From a virus: a stretch of DNA of 40,677 bases. Numbering within the stretch: position 1 is the stretch's first letter; the number at the start of each line of letters is the position of its first letter. Below the pieces are notes generated by a model. The model did no database searches. It saw only the letters and a list, made by a program, of their open reading frames with translations, and had not been told where the DNA came from. Below are positions 15,920 through 22,540 of the stretch, piece by piece. The DNA is taken from IMG/VR virus record IMGVR_UViG_3300006805_000011, positions 1 to 40,677 of that record, one strand, 5' to 3'. The translations under genes and the position numbers were made by a program.

Positions 15920-16423
15920 CTACTCCTCGAAATAATTGCCAAACGTATTCAGCAGATAGGTGCGCAGCCCCCGGATCTGATGACTGATGGCAGACTTGGT
16001 AGCTCCATAGGTCATCTTGTAGAATCCGGGGATCTGCCCCATTCCTCCATCCATGTCGACAAACATTCTCAACTTCTTGAGTCTTATTTTATCTATGCAG
16101 ATGTGCTTAAGGATCGCCTTAGTATCTAATAGTCGCTCAGCATTACCGGTGCTTACATTTTGAGAAATTCTCGTAGAGATATACGCCCTAGCCTTCTTGG
16201 CTCTCTCCTTAGCGTCCTGTCTTGCTACTGAGAGGGCTGAGTATCTTATGCTAGCCCATACATGCGCGGCGGTCTTGTGGTCCAATTCAACTAACCGAAG
16301 TAGTGCTGATGATAGCACTTCGTCGGCGCAGACATTATACTTCCTAGCGAGGCATTGGGCATACCCCTTCATGGCGCTAGCGTGTTCCGCGTAATAATCG
16401 GCCAAGTCTATGCCCCGCGTCAT
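15920..16423 (-). CDS. second sigma-like / HTH transcription factor
   Basis: This 167-residue protein has a helical N-terminal half compatible with a divergent sigma region 2 (KYNVCADEVLSSALLRLVEL, HVWASIRYSALSVARQDAKE). A basic linker follows, then a C-terminal candidate helix-turn-helix in the place of region 4 (MTYGATKSAISHQIRGLRTYL region, about residues 135-158). It ends two bases before the ECF sigma gene starts. By eye it is a diverged paralogue or a sigma-like partner of that gene; the similarity is weaker and it could be an unrelated regulator. Confidence 0.58.
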   Translation of the reverse strand: MTRGIDLADYYAEHASAMKGYAQCLARKYNVCADEVLSSALLRLVELDHKTAAHVWASIRYSALSVARQDAKERAKKARAYISTRISQNVSTGNAERLLDTKAILKHICIDKIRLKKLRMFVDMDGGMGQIPGFYKMTYGATKSAISHQIRGLRTYLLNTFGNYFEE

Positions 16424-16428
16424 ATTCT

Positions 16429-16830
16429 CTATGATGCTTTGATCTTGCTTCTAGCATCCGCATGACTAATGAGCATTGCCATATAGTGACCGAACTCCCG
16501 TTCTAGTCTCTCTTTCTTGCGAGCGGCTTGATACTTACTAATTGACCCATATTTCTTGATAATGATTTCTTTTACAGAACCCTCGATGCCCCGTATCTCG
16601 CGCACCTTAACCTCCCCCAGCTCCGGGAGTGGTTGGCTTAGTACTATAGTAAACCTAGTGCCAGGTAGAAGGTTGGGGAGGTCTAGTGCATCGTATCCAA
16701 AAACGCGGCATTGCCGTATGCGAGAGTTTATCATGCATTCAAAGGCCGCCATTGGAGCCCCTCTTTTTGTGCGACGAGCACCCAGCAAGCGAATAAAGTT
16801 CGCTTCTACGAGAACAGATGTCTTAGTCAA
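16429..16830 (-). CDS. hypothetical protein, possible OB-fold (133 aa)
   Basis: The likely start is TTG 16830, with GGAG 7 nt upstream at the very end of the dUTPase gene. A slightly longer TTG-started form beginning at 16851 is possible. The N-terminal ~75 residues (RRTKRGAPMAAFECMI, RIRQCRVFGYDAL, LLPGTRFTIVLSQ) resemble a single OB-fold such as the 'R-T-K-x-G-x-P-M-A' nucleic-acid-binding fold of DNA polymerase III alpha and RecJ-like proteins. A basic helical tail (SKYQAARKKERLERE) follows. A nucleic-acid-binding role is inferred from pattern only. It lies in the replication/nucleotide part of the leftward block. Confidence 0.6.
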   Translation of the reverse strand: MTKTSVLVEANFIRLLGARRTKRGAPMAAFECMINSRIRQCRVFGYDALDLPNLLPGTRFTIVLSQPLPELGEVKVREIRGIEGSVKEIIIKKYGSISKYQAARKKERLEREFGHYMAMLISHADARSKIKAS

Positions 16831-16831
16831 C

Positions 16832-17248
16832 TTAAGCTCCGGTGGAACCAAAGCCAGATTTGTCTCTTATTGTCCTACCCAATGCTTCTGGGACATGTAC
16901 TCTTTGAGCGGCTGAGCAATATGGAACTACGATTAGCTGGGCGATTTTGTTACCCGCCTGAAAGAACGCCCCAGTGCGGGAATGATTGCGAATCATCACG
17001 ATCAACTCACCGCGATATGTGGAATCGATGACACCGCCATGCGTATAAATCTGCCTGCGAGCGATGCTAGACCTATCACGAATAAGTCCAACATAGCCAT
17101 TGGGGATGGCCACGGTAATACCAGTCACAACCTCCGCCTGCTCATCGGGGGCCAGGGCGAAATCACTGTAACAGGTGATATCAAACCCAGCATCTCCAAT
17201 CTCCGGCGTAATGAGCTTAGCCTTATTGCGTAGGTGATATATTAGCAT
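16832..17248 (-). CDS. dut: dUTP pyrophosphatase (dUTPase)
   Basis: About 138 residues, starting at MLIYHLRNKAK with AGAGGGG upstream; a longer in-frame extension to 17383 is not needed and overlaps the next gene. All five trimeric dUTPase motifs are visible in order: DAGFDI (1), RDRSSIA (2), GGVIDSTYRGEL with the catalytic Asp and uracil-stacking Tyr (3), NKIAQLIV (4) and the C-terminal RDKSGFGSTG (5, normally RGxxGFGSTG). It hydrolyses dUTP to dUMP and PPi, keeping uracil out of phage DNA and supplying dUMP. It starts one base after the dNTP diphosphohydrolase-like gene ends. Confidence 0.93.
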   Translation of the reverse strand: MLIYHLRNKAKLITPEIGDAGFDITCYSDFALAPDEQAEVVTGITVAIPNGYVGLIRDRSSIARRQIYTHGGVIDSTYRGELIVMIRNHSRTGAFFQAGNKIAQLIVVPYCSAAQRVHVPEALGRTIRDKSGFGSTGA

Positions 17249-17249
17249 A

Positions 17250-17573
17250 TTAACCCCTCTTATATCTTGGTCTATCGTCTGATTCGTGCTGTCCGCGCAA
17301 TCTATAAGCAAGTAGGAACAGGATGCAGCAAGCCGCATGAGCAAGGTGGCTACACCCAGTTTCGGGATCGGCGTCTTGACCACCCCACCATGCAGTTAGA
17401 TGTCGCATCGCCGCCGAGTAGAGCCGTGAATATAAAAAGCCTTCCCCCTGTTCCCAGTTGCGATCTCCGTATTTCTTCGCGCCAAACCGCAGAACCTCAA
17501 CAACCGCCTCGACTGCATCGAATGGAAGCAGTGCCCAGGGTGTCTTTGTTTCATCGTGTTTAATTGGTGTCAT
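17250..17573 (-). CDS. dATP/dGTP diphosphohydrolase-like protein (DUF5664-type)
   Basis: This 107-residue protein has the pattern K-x-P-W-x-LLPF-x-A-(V/L)-E ... VLxFGAKKYG-x-x-NW near the N-terminus, then YSAAMRHLTAWWGGQD-x-D-x-ETG and HLAHAACCILFLL. These are the conserved helical motifs of the phage family annotated as dATP/dGTP diphosphohydrolase (DUF5664, MazG-like all-alpha NTP pyrophosphatase class). It probably trims nucleotide pools alongside the dUTPase directly downstream. No PurZ, DatZ or other genome-modification gene is evident, so a Z-genome is not indicated. Confidence 0.78.
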   Translation of the reverse strand: MTPIKHDETKTPWALLPFDAVEAVVEVLRFGAKKYGDRNWEQGEGFLYSRLYSAAMRHLTAWWGGQDADPETGCSHLAHAACCILFLLAYRLRGQHESDDRPRYKRG

Positions 17574-17842
17574 TTGCCATCCCAGAAAGGTCCGCCAAAT
17601 ATTCGAGCAAGATAATAAAAGAGCCGCGCCCTAGCTCGCTGAATCCTATTGTCGCCAGCGATGACTAGCATCATATGCAAGAAGCGCCTATCCACTTCTT
17701 CTCGTGTGAGGTTTAGGGATGCCCAGGAATCTTGGCTATAGGCCATATCATGCCACTCACAAGCGGGGAAAAACCGCGTGTCTTTGAGGAGGATGGGATA
17801 GATTCCGCAGCCGACGCCGTAAGTATCACGACTTTTTGACAT
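17570..17842 (-). CDS. small phospholipase A2-like / 'C-x-x-HD-x-x-Y' protein
   Basis: This 90-residue protein contains FFPACEWHDMAYSQDSW followed about 10 residues later by EEVDRRFLHMM. The C-x-x-H-D-x-x-Y helix plus a second helix carrying D-x-x-F is the active-site architecture of the phospholipase A2 superfamily (His/Asp dyad), and short phage proteins of this type exist. It would hydrolyse phospholipid if active, but the Ca-binding loop is not obvious, so activity is doubtful. Its ATG at 17842 overlaps the end of the zinc-ribbon gene and its stop overlaps the next ATG region, so it is firmly part of the operon. Confidence 0.62.
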   Translation of the reverse strand: MSKSRDTYGVGCGIYPILLKDTRFFPACEWHDMAYSQDSWASLNLTREEVDRRFLHMMLVIAGDNRIQRARARLFYYLARIFGGPFWDGK

Positions 17843-18077
17843 ATGCCGACCATATATTCTTGCGATTACGATCCGTCACTTCCGGTGCTTCCTGTACGCC
17901 GCGACCAAAGCCACACCAGGCGCACTCGCCGAGCGCGACGTGAGGTGACCAATTCTCCCGCTCGCATACAGGGCAGTGACGTAGGTACAGGCGACCGCCA
18001 GCTCCCTGAAAATTTGAGGCGCTGTAGTTCAATGCTCGTTGGATTATCTCTAGCTTATACTCAATAGATAAACTCAT
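17826..18077 (-). CDS. zinc-ribbon hypothetical protein (83 aa)
   Basis: A helical first third (SLSIEYKLEIIQRALNYS) is followed by a four-Cys zinc-ribbon pattern: HCPVC, then ECAWCGFGRG 17 residues on (C-x2-C ... C-x2-C). A short acidic/basic tail ends it. The fold suggests nucleic-acid or protein binding. The ATG overlaps the upstream TGA (ATGA), and the end overlaps the PLA2-like gene by 17 nt. I do not recognise a specific family. Confidence 0.7.
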   Translation of the reverse strand: MSLSIEYKLEIIQRALNYSASNFQGAGGRLYLRHCPVCERENWSPHVALGECAWCGFGRGVQEAPEVTDRNRKNIWSAYVKKS

Positions 18078-18478
18078 AGAGTCTTCGCCTCCTGCCTGAT
18101 TGCATCGAGGGCTCCGCCAATTTCGCGAGTAATCTGAATAGCACCCTCTAGGTATGCGATATCATCAGAGCCATATACGCCAGTACTGTTGATGGTCTTG
18201 GCTTCTACTACCAGCTCATCCAATCGAGAACGCACATAAGCCACGGCTTGATTCAATGCCGCCACGAAGCCCACCTGGAACTCCTTTTTGGCGTAATAAG
18301 CCGCAACATCTGCCATCGCTGGATCTTTCGATATCTCTTCAGCGGTCCACCTTGAGACCCCCAGCTCTGCGCGTCGTAAGTGCACTTCGGCCACCCGTCG
18401 CTGCTCGTTGAGTTGCTTGATTATCTGATGGGACACGCTCGCTATTGCCTCGGATGTTGGATTTGCAATCATGCTCAT
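18074..18478 (-). CDS. hypothetical helical protein (134 aa)
   Basis: The protein is almost wholly alpha-helical with heptad-like charge spacing (HQIIKQLNEQRRVAEVHLRR, VAALNQAVAYVRSRLDEL). It has no Cys and no membrane segment. ATGA overlaps link it to both neighbours. Unknown function; composition suggests a coiled-coil oligomer. Confidence 0.68.
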   Translation of the reverse strand: MSMIANPTSEAIASVSHQIIKQLNEQRRVAEVHLRRAELGVSRWTAEEISKDPAMADVAAYYAKKEFQVGFVAALNQAVAYVRSRLDELVVEAKTINSTGVYGSDDIAYLEGAIQITREIGGALDAIRQEAKTL

Positions 18479-18732
18479 AGCTTTGGCCTCGCTGTGATAA
18501 TGTTTTTCGCGAACCGCTCCGCTTGCCTGGTCGCCAGTCTCCTGCTGTAGACATCGCTCAGCTTAGACAAGAACTGCGCAATCATCTGTACCTCGCTGTC
18601 GAAAGTCTCATCTGATTGTAGCTCTGCGATTGACACATAAGTACCGAGGTTGACTCGCACGCCATCGAGTAGTCGAGCCAACACACTGCACTTGGTCATG
18701 TCATTTAGTTGCTTATTTATTTCCTCTACCAT
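18475..18732 (-). CDS. hypothetical helical protein (85 aa)
   Basis: This small helical protein (VEEINKQLNDMTKCSVLARLL, EVQMIAQFLSKLSDVYSRRL) is linked by ATGA to the next gene and overlaps the upstream gene by 20 nt. A weak SD (GGTAGG) precedes ATG 18732. Internal ATG at codon 12 is an alternative start. No family was recognised. Its charge pattern is like that of the following 134-residue protein, so the two may interact. Confidence 0.62.
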   Translation of the reverse strand: MVEEINKQLNDMTKCSVLARLLDGVRVNLGTYVSIAELQSDETFDSEVQMIAQFLSKLSDVYSRRLATRQAERFAKNIITARPKL

Positions 18733-19060
18733 GACAATACCTACCCATTTCCCTTATTGTTTTTAGCCATTTATGTTTCTTAGATCTCGGTTGCTCGCAT
18801 AGACTCGACACGCATTTAAGTAAATCTCTTGAATCGATTCCAAGGGCCTCGCAGCACCAGCGGAATGAAAACGGATCGTCGTCATCCGCATCACTCCATT
18901 CTTTTGCATCGCGAGCCAGACCCGCTCGATCACTAAAGAGAGCAGTTGGGCACTCAAGGTAATCGCAGGCCCAGACATATAGTACTCCTAAAATTAAGCT
19001 GCCCTCTTCTCTCGGAGTCCTGCCAAAAAACTTATACTCAGTTGCCGGATCTATCGTCAC
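18713..19060 (-). CDS. hypothetical protein (115 aa)
   Basis: I place the start at GTG 19060 (VTIDPATEYKFFGRTPREEG) because GAGGAG lies 6 nt upstream; the frame is open further but without a better start. The protein has GSLILGVLYVWACDYLEC, an acidic run (WSDADDDDPFSF), a Cys pair (RWCCEAL) and a basic end (RSKKHKWLKTIREM). It is not recognised. It is clearly within the operon, overlapping the next gene by 20 nt. Confidence 0.65.
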   Translation of the reverse strand: MTIDPATEYKFFGRTPREEGSLILGVLYVWACDYLECPTALFSDRAGLARDAKEWSDADDDDPFSFRWCCEALGIDSRDLLKCVSSLCEQPRSKKHKWLKTIREMGRYCHGRGNK

Positions 19061-19154
19061 TCTGTTCTCCTCGCGATATCTCAACAACTATCGAGCCAGG
19101 AAAATACTCTCGAATCTTCTGCAACCTCTCTCCGATGCGGTCTATTAGCTCCAT
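19038..19154 (-). CDS. possible small protein (38 aa) between exonuclease and 18713-19060 gene
   Basis: ATG 19154 opens 38 codons (MELIDRIGERLQKIREYFPG...) just 4 nt after the exonuclease stop, ending 22 nt inside the next gene. The N-terminal 18 residues form an amphipathic helix, and the operon otherwise leaves no unexplained gaps, so a real gene would fit. There is no clear SD, so translation would rely on coupling. Moderate to low confidence. Confidence 0.42.
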   Translation of the reverse strand: MELIDRIGERLQKIREYFPGSIVVEISRGEQSDDRSGN

Positions 19155-19158
19155 AAAA

Positions 19159-19809
19159 TCACAGTAGGTTATACAGGGCAGAGAGACCGAGATAGAGTCC
19201 TGCTGTAGATCGGACATCGATTTCGTTGTACGTGAGTATCGAGTCCCAGTCTCCTTTTGCATACCACTCCAATATCTTTGAACCATTCTCTTCTGCGGCA
19301 ATAACACCATACGCCCTTGCGGCATCTTTCATTTTGTACCCTCGAAGTGGGTAGTCCATTAAATCAACCGCATCCCATTTGCCAAGCTTGTACTTAAGCT
19401 GCTTACCCGACTGATGAACGGCGAGAGCTAGGATAGGAATATCAAAGTTCTTGGAATTGAACCCGATAAACCGCCAAGGTGCGCCGAGGTTATTCAGCCA
19501 GTCCACTAACTCGCCTCCCATTTTTTTAGGGTTATCACCGTGGAACTGCGTAACCCTCACATCGCCCGCCGCATTAACTAATCCGACCCCAATTACCACA
19601 GGGCGGCAACCATCTATGCGGAAGTGGTATCGCTCAAGGAATGCGGCCTTGGCTGCCTCTTTATGTTGCGCTATCTTTTCTGGATCTTTGTAGTTCTTCG
19701 GTGCTTCATACTGCTCTTCAAATCGAGAGAGGACATCGGCCGCTAAGTCAAGCGGTACGGTCTCAATGTCTACGAAAACTTCTATTGCTGAGTTGCGATT
19801 GTATGCCAT
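19159..19809 (-). CDS. DnaQ-like 3'-5' exonuclease (PolB-exonuclease-related)
   Basis: This 216-residue protein has the DEDD exonuclease motifs. Exo I is VFVDIET near residue 11, with the metal-binding Asp and Glu. Exo II is GFNSKNFDIPIL near residue 115. Exo III is the C-terminal YNEIDV near residue 199. The F-N-x-x-x-F-D-x-P form of Exo II and the length match the stand-alone 'predicted 3'-5' exonuclease related to the PolB exonuclease domain' family. It would remove nucleotides from 3' ends during phage DNA repair, recombination or host DNA degradation. The SD AAGGAG lies 5 nt before ATG and the gene directly follows the SSB candidate. Confidence 0.85.
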   Translation of the reverse strand: MAYNRNSAIEVFVDIETVPLDLAADVLSRFEEQYEAPKNYKDPEKIAQHKEAAKAAFLERYHFRIDGCRPVVIGVGLVNAAGDVRVTQFHGDNPKKMGGELVDWLNNLGAPWRFIGFNSKNFDIPILALAVHQSGKQLKYKLGKWDAVDLMDYPLRGYKMKDAARAYGVIAAEENGSKILEWYAKGDWDSILTYNEIDVRSTAGLYLGLSALYNLL

Positions 19810-19818
19810 GCGATCTCC

Positions 19819-20742
19819 TTAGAATGGAATATCATCATCAAACGGCACCTGGTCTTCGGCTCGAACAACCTCAGTGTTCTTCTGAGGTGGTTGCTTAGCG
19901 TCCAACCGTGGCTTATTAGGAGTCCAATGTTGTGCGTGTTGGTGTGCCTCTCTACGGGCCTTGGCTAAGGCGAACATCTCCTCGCTCTCCTGCTCGCTGA
20001 GCACGTCGAGAATCTCAATGTGCAGAGCATAGAACTTGCCATCCAGTTTGTGGCTTAGCTCTACTTGCTGGGCATAGCAGGGGATTCTCTTATCCCGCAA
20101 ATGATTCAGTAGGTCTAGGTATTCCCCGTGGTAATTCGGCGAAGTGCTAGCCTCTCGGCCTCCAAGGTCCATGCGAAATTCCCGTTTGTTGTCTAAATCG
20201 AATCCATATAGAGCAACTCCCGGCTTGCATGGTCCCGGCTGGTTACGAATAGGATCGCGAGTAGCCATTGGGCATATTGGTATAAAATCACCGGACTTAG
20301 TGGGGAGGGCACAGAAGTGTAGCTTGGAGTCTCCTTCTGTTAGCTCAAGTACGGTAGAGTCAATCCTAGCCTGGTCCATTCCCTTCCATTTAGAGATTAT
20401 CTGCACCACGCCATCGGCATTTAACTTATGACAACCAGGCGATGCTACTCTCGCGGACGGGGAGTGACCGTCGTGTGACTGACACTGCACCTCACCATTA
20501 CGCCCCTTGAGTGCGCGAGTGGGACTCGCGTAGAGAATAACCGCCCTAACCTTCTGGACCGTGGTAATGTCGTTGATTATCTTACCATCGGGGCCTCTCC
20601 CTCTCGGCACTCGCATCCGAATGCCAGGGGCGAAGTTGCTGATGTCACCGCTTGGTGGTTTATTTGCAACACGGTATGTGGGGAGCGGTAAGAATGTTGT
20701 CGCTTTAGTCTTACCACCTCTCGGGATAAAATCGTCTTCCAT
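19819..20742 (-). CDS. probable single-stranded DNA-binding protein with acidic C-terminal tail
   Basis: About 307 residues starting at MEDDFIPRGG, with GAGGAG 8 nt upstream (the longer open frame to 20871 lacks support). The last residues, VPFDDDIPF, are the typical acidic, Phe-ending SSB tail that recruits replication and repair partners. The preceding region is disordered and Pro/Gln-rich. The body holds Cys/His pairs (QCQSHDGHS, SPGCHK, FCALPT, ICPM) that might bind zinc, and beta-strand stretches around VRAVILYAS. Its position at the head of the replication genes, divergent from the primase-like gene, supports the role. The tail is seen; the SSB function is inferred. Confidence 0.75.
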   Translation of the reverse strand: MEDDFIPRGGKTKATTFLPLPTYRVANKPPSGDISNFAPGIRMRVPRGRGPDGKIINDITTVQKVRAVILYASPTRALKGRNGEVQCQSHDGHSPSARVASPGCHKLNADGVVQIISKWKGMDQARIDSTVLELTEGDSKLHFCALPTKSGDFIPICPMATRDPIRNQPGPCKPGVALYGFDLDNKREFRMDLGGREASTSPNYHGEYLDLLNHLRDKRIPCYAQQVELSHKLDGKFYALHIEILDVLSEQESEEMFALAKARREAHQHAQHWTPNKPRLDAKQPPQKNTEVVRAEDQVPFDDDIPF

Positions 20743-20756
20743 TGGCTTCTCCTCAA

Positions 20757-20779
20757 AGCATCTTATTGTGTAAGATGCT
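20757..20779. promoter_or_regulatory. 9-bp inverted repeat in the SSB/primase divergent gap
   Basis: AGCATCTTA (20757-20765), a 5-nt spacer and TAAGATGCT (20771-20779) form a perfect dyad between the two divergent genes, reaching the ATG (20775) of the primase-like gene. It could be an operator for both directions, or an RNA hairpin hiding the rightward start codon. Thirteen bases of it (TGTGTAAGATGCT) recur at 24593-24605. Confidence 0.7.
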
Positions 20780-21308
20780 CTTACCCGACCTAGTACAGCA
20801 GAAAATATCCTTACGGTGGACTGGAACGGAGTGGATTGGACTGTGCCCCTTCCATGAAGAGAAGACTCCAAGCTTCCGCGTCAATGGTGAGAGGTTTCAT
20901 TGCTTCGGATGTGGCGCTCATGGTAACGCGACCGCCTGGCTTATGCGCACCGAGGGACTTTCGTTCACGGAGGCCAAGGGGAGGGTATTCGGATATCGCA
21001 CCGATCTTATCGAGAATAGCTCAGAAACTAGAGACTATGGCACCTTCGCTGATCGCGTAGCATGGTGCAGAGAGAGGCTTCCATATGAGGATTTATTACT
21101 TGCGCTCGTGTGGAGTCGTATTGGTAGAGTGCTTGAGAGACGGGCTTTCATTAGCCTTACTCCCATTGGGGGCGAAGATGAGATTCCGTTCCTCATGGAA
21201 TACTATCACCTCGGTAGGGATGAAGTGGCTAAGTATGAGGCGCTAAAAATTTGGGAGCTGCTTGTTGAGAGACATTGGATACCGTTCGTTAAGCAGGTAG
21301 GACTATGA
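20775..21308 (+). CDS. stand-alone CHC2-type primase zinc-binding protein
   Basis: About 177 residues from MLLPDLVQQK. The DnaG-type zinc-binding domain occupies the N-terminal ~65 residues: WIGLCPFHEEKTPSF, then FHCFGCGAHGNA (C-x2-H ... C-x2-C ligands), then the helix W-L-M. The remaining ~100 residues are helical and contain no TOPRIM or RNA-polymerase-like primase core. It may therefore recognise DNA templates together with host DnaG, act as a regulator, or be a remnant. The start codon lies in the inverted repeat 20757-20779 and has no SD. It leads the short rightward block. Confidence 0.85.
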   Translation: MLLPDLVQQKISLRWTGTEWIGLCPFHEEKTPSFRVNGERFHCFGCGAHGNATAWLMRTEGLSFTEAKGRVFGYRTDLIENSSETRDYGTFADRVAWCRERLPYEDLLLALVWSRIGRVLERRAFISLTPIGGEDEIPFLMEYYHLGRDEVAKYEALKIWELLVERHWIPFVKQVGL

Positions 21309-21493
21309 CTATGAGCGATGATAATAAGAAGGATAGCGAGGAGTGGTTAATTGCGCCAGACCCAGAGGTTCGCCTAATTGTCGTTGAGTGTGACGTGTGC
21401 GAGAAGCTAATTAACCTATCTGAGGCGTATCCAGAAGAGGGTGGCCTCAACTTGTGTTGGTCTTGTTGGTGCAAATGGAACTCCGACTCCTAA
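21305..21493 (+). CDS. small zinc-finger-like protein (62 aa)
   Basis: An acidic, Lys-rich N-terminus is followed by C-x2-C (ECDVCEKL) and, ~20 residues on, C-x2-C (LCWSCWCKW), a likely four-Cys zinc knuckle. The ATG overlaps the upstream TGA (ATGA pattern), and a second in-frame ATG two codons later is possible. Its end overlaps the next gene by 19 nt. No family was recognised; the size and fold suggest a small host-binding or nucleic-acid-binding protein. Confidence 0.65.
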   Translation: MTMSDDNKKDSEEWLIAPDPEVRLIVVECDVCEKLINLSEAYPEEGGLNLCWSCWCKWNSDS

Positions 21494-21765
21494 GTTCAGA
21501 CCTAGCCCTCGACACGAGGCTAGCCCCCGATTTCATCCGTAAGCAAGTCAACGCCAATATCGATGACGGCTATCCTCAGCTAAACTACATCGCTATTTGT
21601 TGCGCTATTGCCAAAGAAAGCTTCCCAGATTTGCATACTACGCTACGCACAGCGGCGGCAGTCGTCTACAGAAAGCTTAGCAAGAACATCCAGCCCGACA
21701 CCATTGAGTGGCGACGATTCCACACGGCATGGATGGGGCTAGCGACTAAAGTTAAGACTAGATAA
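21475..21765 (+). CDS. hypothetical helical protein (96 aa)
   Basis: I choose ATG 21475 (MELRLLSSDLALD) inside the previous gene rather than the earlier TTG. The protein is helical with an Ala-rich middle (YIAICCAIAKESF, TLRTAAAVVYRKLSKN) and an Arg/Trp-rich end (EWRRFHTAWMGLATKVK). Not recognised. The overlap with its neighbour and co-directional packing support a real gene. Confidence 0.65.
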   Translation: MELRLLSSDLALDTRLAPDFIRKQVNANIDDGYPQLNYIAICCAIAKESFPDLHTTLRTAAAVVYRKLSKNIQPDTIEWRRFHTAWMGLATKVKTR

Positions 21766-21774
21766 TATCCGAGT

Positions 21775-22143
21775 ATGCCAATCAACTCTCGCACTAAGGG
21801 CAAGGTTGCCGAACTAGAGATAGCGCACTTACTAACTAAGGCTGGATACCCATCCTACAGAGCGGCACAACGCACCGGCAAGCATGGTGACTGCGATGTG
21901 GTATGTAGGGCGCTACCTAATTTCGCAATTGAAGTTAAGCGTCGTAGGTCAATCAACGATTTATGGCGATGGCTTATGCGTCAAGGTGACGATGCGCCGG
22001 GGAGGTGGCCGTTGGTGTTTACAAGGCGCAATCACGAAGGTTGGGTGGTATCGATGAGATTGGAGGATTTTCTGCTTGCAATCAAAGGTTGTACGGTCGC
22101 GCAAAAAGACCCCGAAGAGATCAAGGCTAGCTCAGTACCATAG
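21775..22143 (+). CDS. Hjc-like Holliday junction resolvase / PD-(D/E)xK nuclease
   Basis: This 122-residue protein carries the archaeal-Hjc/VRR-like signature: KGKVAELEIAHLLTKAGY (conserved Glu), then QRTGKHGDCDV (motif with the active-site Asp), then FAIEVKRRR (E-x-K catalytic pair). It would resolve branched DNA before packaging, a common need of phages using host replication. The start ATG follows a 9-nt gap. The next gene (HNH) begins 68 nt before its end, so two nuclease genes overlap. Confidence 0.83.
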   Translation: MPINSRTKGKVAELEIAHLLTKAGYPSYRAAQRTGKHGDCDVVCRALPNFAIEVKRRRSINDLWRWLMRQGDDAPGRWPLVFTRRNHEGWVVSMRLEDFLLAIKGCTVAQKDPEEIKASSVP

Positions 22144-22540
22144 AGATAGGCGACAGCTCGCTAAGCGCTTGAATAAGTGCGCCTGGTGCCACGGCCCACG
22201 CGCAATCAAAGCTCCCAGCTCGTTATGTAGAGAATGTACCTACCGCAAGATTGCAGCTAAGCATCTTGGCAGCGCTAAGAAGTGGGAGCAAATTAAAAAG
22301 TTCTGGCTGGCTCGGGGCGGAAGGTGCGCCTACACAGGGCGGCGCATCGGCATAGGCAAGGGGGCAAGTATAGATCACGTCAAGCCCCGCTCGCGCCACC
22401 CCCATCTCGCAGAGGACATCGATAACTTACGCTGGGTGGATACTCGCGTCAATATAGCTAAGCGTAACATGAGCCTTACAGAATTTGTGCAATTATGCAT
22501 CGATGTCGTGAGGCATTTTTACTCAATAAACGATGACTAA
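22076..22540 (+). CDS. HNH endonuclease overlapping the resolvase gene
   Basis: About 154 residues from TTG 22076, chosen because GGAGGA lies 8 nt upstream. A basic N-terminus is followed by a zinc-binding CAWCHGPR ... CRECTYRK pair (C-x2-C twice). The HNH core follows: RCAYTGRRI, SIDHVKPRSRHP (the D-H of the HNH motif) and DNLRWVDTRVNIAKRNM (Asn and the final basic residue). It nicks or cuts DNA. It could be a homing enzyme, a packaging-associated HNH, or a host-DNA nuclease; it lies far from terminase, so packaging help is less obvious. Its TAA overlaps the following ATG. Confidence 0.82.
   Translation: MQSKVVRSRKKTPKRSRLAQYHRDRRQLAKRLNKCAWCHGPRAIKAPSSLCRECTYRKIAAKHLGSAKKWEQIKKFWLARGGRCAYTGRRIGIGKGASIDHVKPRSRHPHLAEDIDNLRWVDTRVNIAKRNMSLTEFVQLCIDVVRHFYSINDD

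Noticed and set aside
16832-17383. Longer dUTPase start at 17383
   Set aside because: It would overlap the previous gene by over 130 nt; ATG 17248 has AGAGGGG and gives the normal family length.
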